Assembly: GCF_001522545.3 (NCBI RefSeq)
Contig: NC_031783.1
Location: forward strand, 2,757,562 to 2,821,561
Length of the DNA stretch: 64,000 nucleotides
Direction: 5' to 3'
Source of the DNA: Parus major
Lineage: Eukaryota; Chordata; Aves; Passeriformes; Paridae
In this document: positions 1-13,615 of the stretch, piece by piece
How positions within the stretch are numbered: the first letter of the stretch is position 1
Layout: every line of letters begins with the position of its first letter
Notes under the pieces: generated by a model
Seen by the model: only the letters and a program-made list of their open reading frames with translations
Told to the model about the DNA's origin: nothing
Databases searched by the model: none
Translations under genes and position numbers: made by a program

Positions 1-3000
1 CAGGTAATTACACTTCACAGAGGACAACAATTAAGAAATAGCCAATTACATTTTACAAGCGCAGGATAATCAAAAGCTTCCTCAAATATCTAGAGTTGCA
101 ATAAGTACTCAGAAATGGCAACTCCCAACAAATTGCAGGTAATTTAGAGCAATTTACACAGATGACATATTTCCCTATCTGTGCTCAATACCTACAAACT
201 GAAAAATACTGCAGGAATTCCCGGAACGCAGCACTGCTGATTTCTAAAATTAGTTCACTACCTATTTCCACCTTCACTGGGCTTGAAGGTGAGATGTAGG
301 ACTCTGGTCACCACAGTGTAAGGATAAATTAACTACCAGAACACATTTTAGTTCATTTAAAGAATGGGAGGATCATAACATGCATATCAAGTCTAAACAA
401 CAATAAAAAGTATCTATTGTTTTTATTTATTTGAAAAATATGCTTGATTTTAATAGTGCATAACTTGATTTGAGCCTTATAGTTTTTAAAGGAACTGTCA
501 TGTCCTTTATTTGTAACTCAGTACTGTGGCTTGCACGCAGTCAAGGCAGGAGAACCAGGATCAAACAGCAAATTAAAAACCATTAATTGATGGAGAGGAA
601 AGGAAACATGCCTTTTTCATTAACAACTTTTTACACAGGAGATCTAAAAGCATCCCAAGAGGAACAGAGGAGGAGAGACAGATAAGGATGCAACCTAATG
701 TAGATAGGTATAATACAGCGATTTCATTCCTCACTTTCAGTGCAGTTTTTTTTTTGCGGGGGGAAAACTGGTTTTCCTTGCTCCTATGAGTTGTTGGAAC
801 TGGAGTTTTATCTCAGAGCAAAGCTCTTGTATTTCAAGAGTCTCTGCAGTGATGGCTCTCTATCTCCTGGCCACCAATTCAACTGCTACTGCCATTATCT
901 AACCCAAGAGCATATGAATTTCTGCAGGTCTCATTGCTGCCTAAAAACTGTTGAAGTCTCTCAGGATTCCCTTGGCAGTCAGTTAAGTACTAAAATCACA
1001 GAGGTATTTGCTGGAAAGGAGCTTTGGAGGAGCAGGGTAGTCTAATCTCCAGCCTGAAGTGGGACTACTGTCTATACCATGTAAGGTGACCACCGCTGAT
1101 GTTCTTACTGTGAACATGAGTATTCTGAGAAATCTGGTGAGAGAGGTAAAATCCTGATTAGCTATGGCCAGATACTGAAACAGCCTTTTGTGATCTTGTA
1201 TCATAGAGACCATGGGAAGAGCAAGGAGGAAAAATTAACTCAAGTACGGTAACAATGTGTTTGAAAGAGCCTGGGACAGGCAGCAGCCTGACAGGAATAT
1301 AAAACCATGGCTGGAGTGAGGGAGCTTGGTGCAGAAGGCTCCCCTCTATCAAAGGGAGACCTCATGAACACCTTGTATGAAGGGGTTGATAGCTTATACA
1401 AAGTTTATATCTGCAACACAAACAGGAGATCCTAAAAGAAGGAAAAAGTTATTCTCAAACAATTTCCACCCTAACTGCACTGGTAACAATGTGGTTAGAA
1501 AGAGATCCCTCAGCTGTTCTGCAGGACTGTTTTCCTTGTCCTCTGTGCCAAAGGTAGAGTAACCTGATGTTCTACATCCTGTTCACAATTAGCTATTGCT
1601 CAGGATTGAATATACTCCTGTTTGACAAACCTGCCTGTTTTATTAAGTCAGAAACTACACTGGTCAGATAATTTCAGATGCTTGCTCTTACAACCCCAAT
1701 TTTGTCTACTTGGCATATCAATGTGTGTTTATTCAATTTACAAAGAGTAACTATTTTTAAAGTTCAAATTTTAAAGGAACTACATTTTTCTTCCCTGATA
1801 ATTGCCTTCTGTGGCTTGGCAACATTTTTGTGGACAATAGGTGTTCCTGCCACTACTGTCCCATCTGGAACAAGAGGTTTGGCTCCAGTCCCACCCTCTT
1901 TCTTCAACTCAGGCTTCCAGGATGATTTCGAAAGCTGGGAAGTGAGAGGATGATGCCACTCCACACCACCCGAGGCAACATACTACACCCAAGTCCACAG
2001 CCCAAGATGGGCTACCTGGGAGGGTTTCTGACACTGCTGGTGCCAAGCCACAGGCAGCAATTAACAAAGGAAAAGAGTTGCTTGTAGCTTGACTGCTGGC
2101 AGTGCCCTTGATGGCTCTGGACAGAAGAACCTACACGAGGTGAGAAACACAGCAATCCATGTGGAGCTGATTAAGGGCGTCACCACCAGCGACCAAAACC
2201 CAGGTGACCTTGCTGAGGCCAAGCAACTGCTGCCTCTCAAATGCCATCCTACCGCTGGGGGAGGCAAATCCAGGGAGCTGCAGGATGTATCTACCCCTCT
2301 CAGCACGTGGAAAAGCTGTGGGCAGGCACTGGAGGACTGCAGGACCAGCTCCCTCACTATAAAACCAGTGGGGTTTCAGCTCAACTCTCCAGAGATCCAA
2401 CAAGCACCGGAGCACTCAGGTGGGAGTGCACAAGTCAATGATATTTGGAGAGTCAGGTCTTGAGACAAGGGGCTCCAGCACTGCATCTAGAGATGAAAAC
2501 AGACCAAGGTGGGGCCAGATGACCTTTCTGCCTAGGCTGCTGCAGGAGCCTAAAAGCCTCCCTGAGCTCTTGACTAAAGCTGGAGCTGCTGGCAGCAGGG
2601 TCCAGCAGGAGAGGGGCTAGAACAAGCACTGGGGTCTTGGCCTTCCTCAAATTTGCTCATCTATTCCAGCCATGCAGCATGTGGAGCTTGACTGGTGACC
2701 TGTCCCAAGGACCAGGGGTACCCTGCTGATCTCTGGAGCAGAGACACAGCTCGAGATGCCCTTCTTGGAGTCCCTTCCCCTCCTCTCCCAGCTCTGCTGT
2801 GGTGGAGCAGGGCCCATGCCGCACCTCTGGCTGGAGGAAAACGCACCCTGAACCTGATGAAACTGCAAGGCGTTGGTTGCTTGGCAGTGCCACCCACTGT
2901 GATGCCAGCTGCCCTCCCGGCCACACGGGCATGGGCCCTGCCCTGGTGGATGTTATCTGGGCCGGTGAGTCGGGCAGAGTGCTGGGTTAGCATAAAAACA

Positions 3001-4550
3001 ACAACAACAACCTCCAGCTGCTTTCAGTTCAGTGCAGCATATTTCTGACTTCTTGGCAATAACAGAGAGAGAAGCATGTGACAAATACCCCTCTACTCAA
3101 TAGCACAGGTCTGAAAATAATACTCAGTTTTGCCCAGCTGGGCAGAAAACACCAGCACCTGCAGTGACACTATCAGAGGAAAAGCACCATGACTTCCAGC
3201 ACCTCTAAAACCAGACTGCTGCACCTGAGAGGGATCTTCCAAAGGAACTTCCCTCCCTTCTTCTCTGGGGTCTCCCCAGACCCCTACAATCCACACAACA
3301 GATACTGCTGGAAGAATGTAGAAAGAGGAAAGCAGATGCAGCTTGGTTGTCGTGGTTGTGGGCACACAAAGCTGCTCCCCCATCACCTCCCCACTAGTCC
3401 CATCAGACTTTTGTTTGTGCCATGCAGCCTTTGCCATTGCCTAAACCTACAACAAATACTAAAATGGTGTGAGCCTTGTCTCTCTGCCCACCCTGGTGTC
3501 AGTCACTGCTACAACAGATTCCACCTCACCAGTGAAAAGCCTGGAGACGGCAAGGCCAGTGGAGACAAAGGTGTGCTGGGTTTACCTTTGAAGGGATTTA
3601 GATCTGGAGCACTCAACATGGACAAACTGCTGAGACAGGCATTTACTCAGGTGCATAAACATCACGGGCAGCAAATGCCAGCCTTGCAAGAATTCTCCTC
3701 CAAAGCTTAAGAATAAATTCAAGATGTTTTTAAATAATTATGGATGAATCACTTGAAAAAACTTCCTACATTTTATCTTCAGTTGCTGACACTGATCGTG
3801 CAGCTGTTTTGTTCATAATGTAATTACACATTCCCACCTACTTGCACTCTCAGGGTGCAGCAGAGTACCTCAGGTAGCAGAAAACCTAAAGGCTGACATT
3901 TCCTTCTGGCCTTTGGAAGTGACAGAACAGTTAGCACAAAACTTAATTTATTTGAGGTGGGAGGAGGGGGGAAAGAGAGGCCGCAAGATAATTTCCCTTA
4001 GAAGCCCGATGGTCCCCACCCAGAAACCTGCGCACAAAAGAATACTGCCTTTAAACTGGTAGGTTAGGTCTGAGACCAGAGCGAAGGTTTGTCAACCATG
4101 ACAAGCTCCAGCTTGTTTAACAGTCGACCGGAGGGTTGAAAAGTCTAATAAAACCAAAAGGCCTTCCATAACAAAGCTGCTGCCACTTAAGGAGAACATT
4201 CACACCCATTCAGCAGAGCTTTTTTCAAACATGCAGAGGTTTTTGGAGCCTCCAAATGGAGCAAAGAACACCAAAACAGAGCAGATAGAAACTGAAGCTG
4301 GAAAAAAACTGAGCAATAAGGAACACACAGGGAACAGTGAGTAACTAACCACGGGAAGAGATAACAAAAATGCTGCATGACCTCCCCTCCCATCACTGGG
4401 ATGCCTTTCTAAAATAGACACTTCAGCCTGACCACAAGTTATTGTGCAAGGATCACTGGGTGAAGCTGCGTGACCTGTTATCTCCAGGATTACCAAAGGA
4501 AAGTTTTTCCCATGCCCATTTGGAAAGCTTCCTCAGAAAGAGGAAGGTTT

Positions 4551-4719
4551 ATATGGATCAGTTTTGCAAGCTCTGCCAGCCCTGTCTGGGGAAGGCCCGA
4601 AGCCACTGCTTGGGGACAGTGGAACTAGATGTGTATAAGAGACAGATATGGATCAGTTTTGCAAGCTCTGCCAGCCCTGTCTGGGGAAGGCCCGAAGCCA
4701 CTGCTTGGGGACAGTGGAA
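4551..4719. repeat. 74-bp perfect direct duplication around a Tn5 mosaic end (artefact)
   Basis: Bases 4551-4624 and 4646-4719 are identical. The 21 bases between them are CT followed by AGATGTGTATAAGAGACAG (4627-4645). That 19-mer is the hyperactive Tn5 mosaic end used in Nextera libraries. This is best read as adapter sequence retained in the assembly together with a falsely duplicated overlap, and not as a genomic insertion. Translated, it yields the short DVYKRQ and CIRDR strings known from contaminated protein predictions. Confidence 0.95.
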
Positions 4720-5878
4720 TGCTCTTCCTTCTTAAATTCCTCAGTTGGGCTAATTTCCCCAGCCTGAAGCACTCACACCCCCCAGGTCACAAACTTCATT
4801 GCATATATCTAGAGGGGAAAATCAGCCTGCTGTTTTACAGTGTGACAAATCCTCCGCTGTAGTGACACATCCACACATCCTTTGCTGCCCATTTCCATCT
4901 CGTTTTGCCAGCATTGGTCTTAAGTTCAAGGAACCTTTCAAAGTAGCTTTTCCCAAAAGAAAGCCAAGCTCCACTGAATGTGCAGATGTTCAGAGACACA
5001 TGAAATCTCAGTATTTCCACAACAAAGAAGGCAGCTTTTCTGTCATTGCTTTTCCATGGTAGAGCTATGGACCAAGCCAAAAAATGACTTGTGGTGATGG
5101 TTTTCATTCAGCACTAGATGAGCAGAAGACACACACTGCACACACCTGAGGCTGCCAGCCTACCCAACAACTTCCATCTGTGGCCTTCCTCAAGAAGAAA
5201 CACTTTTCATTTCCTAAGAAATAAATGTTACAACAGTCACGTGGACTGAATCAAAAGTCCAAAGACCAGACCTCTTAGCCAGAGACCCCAAATTTTACAA
5301 AAAAAATTAAAAAGTACATACCTTTGGAAATCCAATCTGAGTAGGGCCATAAGGAGAGTAAGCAGGTTCCAAGGTCATGTTTTACAACCTTTTGAAGCAG
5401 GAACGAAGCTGATGCCTGACAGAGACATTTCATGCTGCCATCTGTACAGAGCTTCCCTTTCTCCAACACATTGCAAATGTTACAGTGCAAGAACTTGCTG
5501 TCTTTGCTCAGGCAGTCTTTATTTATACACAATAAAGGCCTTGTGCAGGAGATCAAGGCTGTATTTCATCGATTTGACATGATGGTTAACCTGCGAACTT
5601 TGCCCCTGCTAATAGAATAATTTCTATTTGTTGATTCCTCTTTTGGGATCCTCGAGGGTAACAGTAGCTTCATCCCAGCTCTCATGCATGTCTAGTGCCA
5701 AATGGTTTTACAGCTCTTACTCCTGTGGAGCAGAGCCTGGACAAGGTTGATCAAATGCAGTAGCTACAGCTGGATCCTGACTCCCCACAGCTCTCTCCAT
5801 GGCTTCTACCTGTATTTCCTAGGAGCTCTCCAGTGACTTGGATCTGATTCATACTTTGCTTGTGTAACCTTGGAGAGG

Positions 5879-6020
5879 TGATAGAATCATGGAACGGACT
5901 GGGTTGGAAAGAACCTTAAAGCTCATCTCGTTCCACCTCCTACCATGGGCAGGGACACCTTCCACTATCCCAGGTTGCTCCAAGTCCTGTCCAGCTTGGC
6001 CTTGGACACTTCCAGAGTCA
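5879..6020 (-). mobile_element. CR1 LINE fragment, 5'-truncated
   Basis: The plus strand begins ATAGAATCATGGAACGG and continues with the usual bird CR1 3' wording: 'gggttggaaagaacc', 'ccatgggcagggacacc', 'ggttgctccaagtcc'. The ATTCTATGAT-type 3' terminus lies on the minus strand at about 5880, so the element is in minus orientation. Only the 3' end survives, which is usual for CR1. The inner boundary near 6020 is approximate. Confidence 0.88.
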
Positions 6021-9000
6021 ACCACAGCTTGTCTGGTGTTTGGCTACCCAAGCAATCAATCCCACAGAGGTCCCCAAGCAACAGCCTGGACCAGGCTGGC
6101 AGCAATGGCAGAACAAGGAAGCTCCTCTTCCAGATAAATCTCTTTCAGTCCAAAAGACTGACTGCCAGACAAGAAAACAACCAGAATTTATGACTGAAAA
6201 GGGCAAATCTGTTAAACACTAGAGACATGGTTTTCCAGCAGACCCAACCAAATCTAAACATGGAGTGCTGGAAAAAAGGCAATTTCACCTGCCCAGTTGT
6301 ACTGCTCTTCTCATTCCAGCACCAGCATTCCACTAAACACATGCTAGAAATAAAGGACAGAAAACTGAACCTCCAGAAAAGAAGGAAAATTAAGATGAAG
6401 AGGGGGAGAGGGCTGACTCTCCAGTCTACAACAGGACAGGGCATCAGAGGGCTGAAGGATAAAACCCAGCAGTTTCTGGTATTAGCTCTGGAGGTAGATC
6501 CAGGGACTAACATGAGGCTGTGCTGCTAACCAGGAGGTCTCACTCCAGTATTTCAAAGAGGTTTTTTCCTCTAGCTATAGCTTTGCCTCTCTCCACTGCT
6601 TATCATCAGGATAGATGAAAGCTCCTCATCTATTAGCTATTTAGATCAGATGAAGACCTTCAAAAAACCTGATACTTTGAGGATAGGTTGTATCTTGGGA
6701 GCCAGGGGATCAAGAAATTCCAGGTCTTACCACAAAAGTGTACTCTGGAGTCTTCAAAGGTAAAATCCAATTTCCATGTGGGTTTTACAGAATTTGGATA
6801 ATCTGACTTAAAACTGCAACGGTTCTACTTAAATTCATTACTGCCTTACAACAGTGAGGGACCCAGACCAGGGCTGAGAGGAATGGTTTTGCTTTTACAC
6901 ACAAGCATGACCTGCAAGAGTTTAGTTTCTGAGTGTGACTTCAGGCAAAGCAGCTCGCTCTGGCACACCAGGGGGAACAAGATGTGTGTCTGCAGAAGAG
7001 TCAGACCTTTCCAGAAGGTCCCTGAGCTGGGCATTCAGGGCTGTACCAGTGAAGGAAGGGGCAGCTTTGCACCTGATGAGCAGAGATGGATACTGCAGTG
7101 CCCAGACAAATTCACACCTGAGCCATGTGTGTACTGCAAATGAGGAATAAAATGAGCCTTTTCACAAACAAATCACCTCAAACCCAGCTGACTGCTGTGA
7201 GAATGTGTATTTCCAGGAGCATGATCTTTGTAGAGTCCAAAGCTGCACTTCCAAGTGAAGCAGGCATTAATTAACTAATTTATGGTGTTAGGATAGATAG
7301 TGTTAGACATACTTTGTATTTGAAAAGTTCAAAAGTGTAGCTTTCATTTGGCATTGTTCCACTTCCAAATAATCTCTACCAGCCCTGAAGCAGAGCTCCA
7401 ACATCCCATTGCCATGGAAGAGGAGGGTAAAGTGGCACCAAGGACACCCACCCTCACCCACGCTGGGCTGGCACAATACAGGCTCTTCCATCAGGCCAGG
7501 CTGAGCAAACCTCTGCTCTCAACCAAGTGTCAAATCTTTTCAGAGAGATGCTCAGAATTATATTCACCACCAATTTGACTTTTTAATCATTTCAATTAGT
7601 GTGACTAAAACCCTTCAATCAGAACAAAACCAGGGAAAAATAACCCCTCTCCTTCTGAAGCAGCCTGCCTAGCTTAACAGACCATACCAAATTGTGAAGG
7701 TTTTTGCTTTTGTGGTCTTCACATATTTCATTTAATGCAGATAATTAACCTCAGTTTCTAATTTCAAATCCTCCACAGAAGGAACCAAAGTGACTGAATA
7801 CATTCACTGACAGATGGAAAATTAAAATATTACTACAGCTTCTGCATGGCTCAAAAGACAGGGCCTTGCAAAAGATCTTTCTTCTTTTATTTGACTGATT
7901 AACTGTAATTTGCTTAATGGATTTAAGGATGAGCCTAATAATCCAATGATATATCCAGGAACCGATTTAGGATATCAGCACCTCTGTTCTGATTTTTTTT
8001 TTTAAACACAGCAATTTTCTACATTACACATAGTCCTTTCTGAACCCAGATTTTTCCACCAATTGTAATAAAATCACATCCATGATTTACTTTAAATGGG
8101 TGGTGACTGCATGACTGGCCATGCACCGGGCAGCCACAGTGCTGTAACTTCTTGAAACACCTTCTGAATCCCCAAATCTAGGGATGACCCAAGATCATGA
8201 CCTGTTCCAGCAGCCACTGATCCAGCTCAGCAGGCAGCCAGGATTTCTTGGGAAGGTGGGAAGTCAACAGCTCAAACCTAAAATGGGGCCAGCATGTGTT
8301 CCCCCAGCACCCCCACACCACTCCCAGTCCCTATTCCACCAAGTCTGCCCTAACAGGATTTCACAGTCTGTCTCAATAGTTAATAAATCCAGAATCTAAC
8401 AGACTATTAAAGGAAAACATCCAAGAGGCAGTCATTTTTAAAACGTCCAATGGCAACTAATTATTCAAGGGATTAGTCCATTATAGTAATAACAAAGAAA
8501 CTCTTAAAACACAAAGCCAAGTTGAACGGCAGATCAAAACCAAGGTGTTCCCACCCTGTGGCCACCTCCTGGGTGACTTCTCAGCGTCCTGGCATTGGTT
8601 CAGCTCCCACCCAGCCTTTTAGCAACCCATTCTTTCTGAAACCAGGCAGAACTCAAACCAGTCTCCTCAAAATATAGTATTTCATGATGTGTGCCATCAT
8701 TGTGAGCACACAACAAAACAGGACCATCACCAGGACTGGACCAGTCAGATCACAGCTTTGTCTAACCCAGTTAGACAAATCTCTAAGGACAGAGATTCCC
8801 ACCTCTCCTGCTCTGTTCCCAGGCTGCTTCATGCTCCTAAGATTTTTTTTTACCATGTCCAACCTGAATCTCCCCAGGACCAAAAAGGGGGACATACCTT
8901 CCCTCTTGGGATTTTAAAAGAAAAGATTTTGTAGCCCAAATAAAATTCAATCACAACAAAACAAGGCTTTGTTTGCTGAAGGAGGGGAGAAAACGCTATT

Positions 9001-10799
9001 CATTTATCAAATTAGAGTGCTAAAGGCTTAACTACCTGTCTTTATAAAGAAGCCAAAGCACTGATCCATCACCAAACACAAACACACCACTTCTTCATCT
9101 TGATTTGTGTGGAGGCAAAGCTACGGGCACAAAAGGTATTCTTCTTCAAATAAAATCTATTTTAAAACTCAGCAGCCACTAGCATAAATACTTTACACTG
9201 TTAATGTAATGTAAGCATTTCCACACAGAAGTTTCATCAGCTTAACAACATATTTTAAAAAGCTGGCGTTAACTTCTGTGCAAAAACACCATCAGTCTCT
9301 GCCCTGTATATCTTAGAGTGCTCCAGCCATTAAATTACCACTTAGAACTCTTAGCACCAGGCCCTCTCTTGGATTCCCTGATTTCTCTCAAGAACAATGC
9401 AGAACCCAAACTATTCTTCTGCAACTTATTTTCTTTAAAACTGGAAATAGCCACCGCTCTACAAGGATTACAAACAGAGTTGTACTGATTACAAATGATA
9501 CTGTGGGCCCACCAATTTTAACTCAAGATAAGGATTCCCAGCTTCACATATGGGTCTAACATTCAGCAGCTGATTTCTTCCTGCAAACAAGCTCCCATGA
9601 AGCTCCAACAGCCTAACTCCAAGATGTACATGTTGCCTCTCCAGCGAAAAGAAGGAAAGTAAGAGGGTAACACAATTTTAAATTTTCCAAACATGACTGC
9701 TCCTGCACCAGTGTTTGTGATTTTGCATCCTCAGTTTTCCAGCCAGTCAGTACAATTAACACCAATTCCTTCAACACCACACAGTCTTGAGTCAGAGGTG
9801 TGCAATTTAATATTTAATTATGAATGAAGGAGCCAACCTCAAAATTAGGGCTGCCAGCTAAACATCAGCCAGCTCCTTCCTGATGCAGCCCCAGCTTCTG
9901 ACCGCTGGACCGTTTATGCTCCCTAAGCCATGGAGAGATCCTGTGCTTTCCCTGAACCAGCCTCTACATGTTGGTTTGTCATTGCTTTGTCCCAGACCAG
10001 AGGTTGTCACGTCCCTCTAAAGCTTCTTCAGCTTTTCTCCACCTACGTGCTCTGTGAACCCCATCATGAAGTGCTGGCTGTGTGTTTTGGGGAGAGCTGC
10101 CCTCCCACGTGTCCAGAGAGGCTGCCAGTGTGTGGGCACAGGCACAAGGACTCTCCTGGTGATTCCTACCAGCCTGGAGAACCACATCACCCACCCTTCT
10201 CGTTAGAACCACCAACACTTGTGAAATGCGGTGAGCTTAGTCAGCCCAGCACTGTGGAAATTAAAGGTTGGAGCCAGCTTCTTTAAAAACAACAACAACA
10301 ACCCCCTGTGTATATCAAAGCCCATGCTGAGAAGTTTCTCCATCCAAGCCCAGCAGCTCCACCACCACCAATCCTCAAAATCCAACAACTGGAGACTTCA
10401 CCCACCACCACGTGTCCTCTACACACCATCACCCAGGCTTCCTCTTCAATACTATCCACTTCACGGAATGGGCCAAAACACAAAACAACTGGCAGAACTA
10501 ATGTAAATCTCAGTTTGCCTGGTTTTCAGGAGAGATGAAGGCAGAGCTGCTGGCAGGTAACACCATATGCTCTTCTCTTCCAACCACAGAAGAAAGCAAA
10601 GGCAAGGCCTGCGAGAGCGCTGCTCTCCGATGCTCTAGGAGTAGAACGGGAGCGCCTTCCCACACAGAACTAAAGAGAGAGCACAAGAAACGCACCCCAC
10701 CAAAAGACACAACCAAACCACCAAATGCCCAACTTTTTCAGAGGCTGTGTTTTCCTGAAGCACTCAAAAAGCAGGCTGCAGGCGGTTCTCAGGCACAGG

Positions 10800-11230
10800 T
10801 TTAATTTCTGCTCTCCAGCTCCGAGGAACGCTGTCCCGGCGTGTCGGAAGAAGGTTAATGAACGATTTAGCCGCCCTCACAACCACGTTAGTGTCACTTT
10901 CGGAAGCTGCGAGTTAATGCCCGAGATCTTCGGGGGTTGCCCTCTTTGAAGTTCACTGATCCATAACCAATGTCCAATTAATTTGCAGGAGCCTAACGAT
11001 AATGACTATTGGCCTTTTCCGATGCATACAAAAACACAGTGGGTAACAGCGATGCTTTTGGCTTCAGGGTATTCTCAAATCTGCCTGCACATTTGCGCAC
11101 CTTCAAAAATATCCAGCGCTAATAACGGGTTGTCTTCTGCCGTTTGAGGAATTTTTTACATTTGTTCTCCTGAGAGCAGAGCTACTGCATCAACATTTAT
11201 GAACTTTCTGCTGAAAAAAAACCTGGAGCT
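10800..11230. promoter_or_regulatory. Candidate intronic enhancer of AXIN1
   Basis: This non-repetitive block contains several CpGs and dense short motifs, unlike the flanking intron. Three CCAAT boxes lie within 50 bases: 10967-10971, 10974-10978 and an inverted one at 11008-11012. A TCF/LEF-like core CTTTGAA is at 10944-10950. Conservation is inferred from texture alone and no alignment was made. Confidence 0.3.
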
Positions 11231-13615
11231 GATTCAAGATGCTCATTTGCTAACAGAGGAATACTTCTATTGCATTTGCTTAGATTCTTCTTTATTTAGG
11301 GTTTCCATGGAAGCCAAGGAATAGAAGTTCAATCTTGGGAAGATTAAACAGGCCCTGAGATATAATGCAAAACAGCTTATTTCAACATTCCCCAAAGAAG
11401 AGAAATGAGAAATTCTTCCACACATATGCCAAAAAAAAAAAAAAAAAGGTTTGTGGAAATTTTCAAAATAAATTGGGACCCAGCTTTTCAAATGCTGCAT
11501 GCAGCCATTGCTTCCTGCTGCAAACAGCTTCCCCAGCTTCCAGCACACTTCCTCAGGTGAGAAAGCAAATGAACAAGAAGTCTGCAGGATAAAGATGCTA
11601 CAGCTTAAAAATCAGCTTGTTCAAGACAGCTATTGCTATACAACATCCAGGAAGAAGGTTAATTCAACCACAAGGTCTTGCTCAAAGAGCAACAATCACC
11701 TCATAAATTAGTATCTCAGCAGTTTTTGGAATAAAAAAAAATGCAGAGATTATGCAGTTCAGTAGCATCTTCCATGGCTCTGAACACCACAGAAGCTGAC
11801 AGACCAACATTTAAAAAATAAAATAAATCCCTTATGTTCAGCTACTTCAGGCTGAGAAGTGACTCCTGTTCCGGTGAGAATGGCAAACATTTCCTTGCCT
11901 CTCTACCCCACAGGTCAACAGAGTGTCAGTAGCCACAATGACAGGCACTACAGGACACTACAAATTAATAGCCACGCATTTTCTCTGATCTCCATCCTCC
12001 AGGTAAAGGTTTATTTCACGTTGTTCCAATCTCCTATGAAAATGTCCAGGACTGATGAACTTTACTTCAAAACACTTCTACTTCACAGCACATTTCTTAA
12101 ACCATTTTCCAACCTGATAGAGATATATTCCGATAATGGGTAAAATGCATCTTTTTCTTGAAGCTGGAACTAAACAGCTCAGTGTCTTGCACAGGATTTC
12201 CTACCTGGTCTGGTAAGGAAACTAAACACAGCTGACCCTCAAGTAAGTTATTTTCAATCTTAACACAATTATTGCTTAAATAAAAAGACAGTTAAATCAT
12301 AGACTTTTCTAATCCTTCATTTATGGTGAGCACCCAAGTACTCAGTGAAATGCACTTCAAGACACATTCAAGGTTTTTATTAATTCCCTGGGAAAGTCCC
12401 AAGACACCAGGATATTTTTTTCTGACTCCTGATTAAAACAGCAGGAGCCCACATGAATTCCCTTTTTTCCCCCCTCCCCAAGAGTTTCACGTACAACATC
12501 CCCTCCTCAAAATCTCTAAGAAAACAAGAATCAAACCAAGAACATTTTGCCAGCTGAAAGGCACTGAGACCTTGCGTGGGGCGGGATGCGCTTCCAGCTG
12601 CCAGCCTAAAGGGATGGCCGAGGGAGATTAAACACAGAAATGCTTTTCATAAAGCAGGAGGCTTTGAAGAGGACAGTTCAGCTACTTCATTTCGTAATCT
12701 TCACAAAGCGTCAGATTTTAGCCTAAGCAGGTCTTAAAACAAGGAGATTTTATTTAAAAAGGGGGGGAAAAAAAAGTTGGAATGTGTTCTGGCCGGGTTC
12801 TGTTGATTCAGCAAGGGTTAGACACACACATGCTTATTGATCCCAGAGAGCTCCCTGCTAAGTTAATTGTCTGGAATTTTAACTGAGCTCTCAGCAAGTT
12901 TCAAAATCCATGTTGGCTGGAAGTGGGTGGGGGACCCAGAAAAAAACAGGCTGCAGAACTGTGCAAGTACTACAGTTAAAAAAACCCAGCAATTACTTTC
13001 ATGAAGGGAAGAGCTTCAGCGGGGCATGGTTTTTAACTGGATTTGGGGATTCTGACACTGACTGCTAGAATTTAGTGCTGGAAATCTCATATGCAAAGCA
13101 GTACCATTATCAGGGAGCACCATCAATGCTCCTTCACTCCTACCCACACCACCAAGGTGAGGATGTCTATCTCCTGTGAGCTCCCAATTGTGGCTCAATT
13201 TCTGCACAGGAAGTGTCACCACCAGCTGTACCTGCCCATGTTACAGTACCTGAATAGTGACCCTCTGCCGGTGCAGGCTATGGCAAACCTGGCACTGCAG
13301 CTCACCCAGCCACCTGCATGTGCACGAGGGCTGCCCATGGCTTTGGACTGCCCACCAAGCCCTACTTGCCTCCAGAACATCTCCAGCAGCAGTTTCTCCA
13401 GGTGAAGAACATGCTGCAGGGATGATCTGCAACTATCAGACAGGAACAGCTACAGACACCTTTAGAACAACCTGTGATTAGTTTCAAACAAAGCTTTGCA
13501 TTCCATCAAACCATTTGGCAAAGCCATCCTGTACCAGCGTGGATGCTCCTCAGCACCTATGGTCTTCCAAGGCTTCCCATGGCCATGGGAGCCCCCCAAC
13601 CCATTCCCCACCTAC

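Larger units (their letters stand above)
1..13615 (-). other. AXIN1: AXIN1 intron 2 (partial; runs off the window start)
   Basis: This stretch lies downstream of the AXIN1 exon 2 donor on the minus strand. No AXIN1 exon 3 sequence was recognised by eye, so the whole stretch is read as intron 2, with later exons beyond base 1. Contents seen: AT-rich single-copy DNA, a CR1 fragment at about 5879-6020, short CAA-rich tracts near 2995-3010 and 10286-10300, an A-run at about 11430-11448, an adapter artefact at 4551-4719, and a CpG-bearing candidate regulatory block at 10800-11230. The open frames here are short and resemble no family I know. A short missed exon cannot be excluded without an alignment. 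Confidence 0.75.

Noticed and set aside
4627..4645. Possible natural Tn5/IS50 insertion
   Set aside because: Only the engineered 19-bp mosaic end is present. There is no transposase and no 9-bp target duplication, but there is a 74-bp flanking copy. A library artefact explains all of it.
4442..4862. Two short frames containing DVYKRQ and CIRDR strings
   Set aside because: These strings are translations of the Tn5 mosaic end, a known contaminant, and do not belong to a gene.
5646..5656. Overlapping BamHI and XhoI sites that look like a polylinker
   Set aside because: Only 11 bases, with no further vector sequence on either side. Chance is sufficient. The same holds for a PstI-EcoRI-like string near 211-222.
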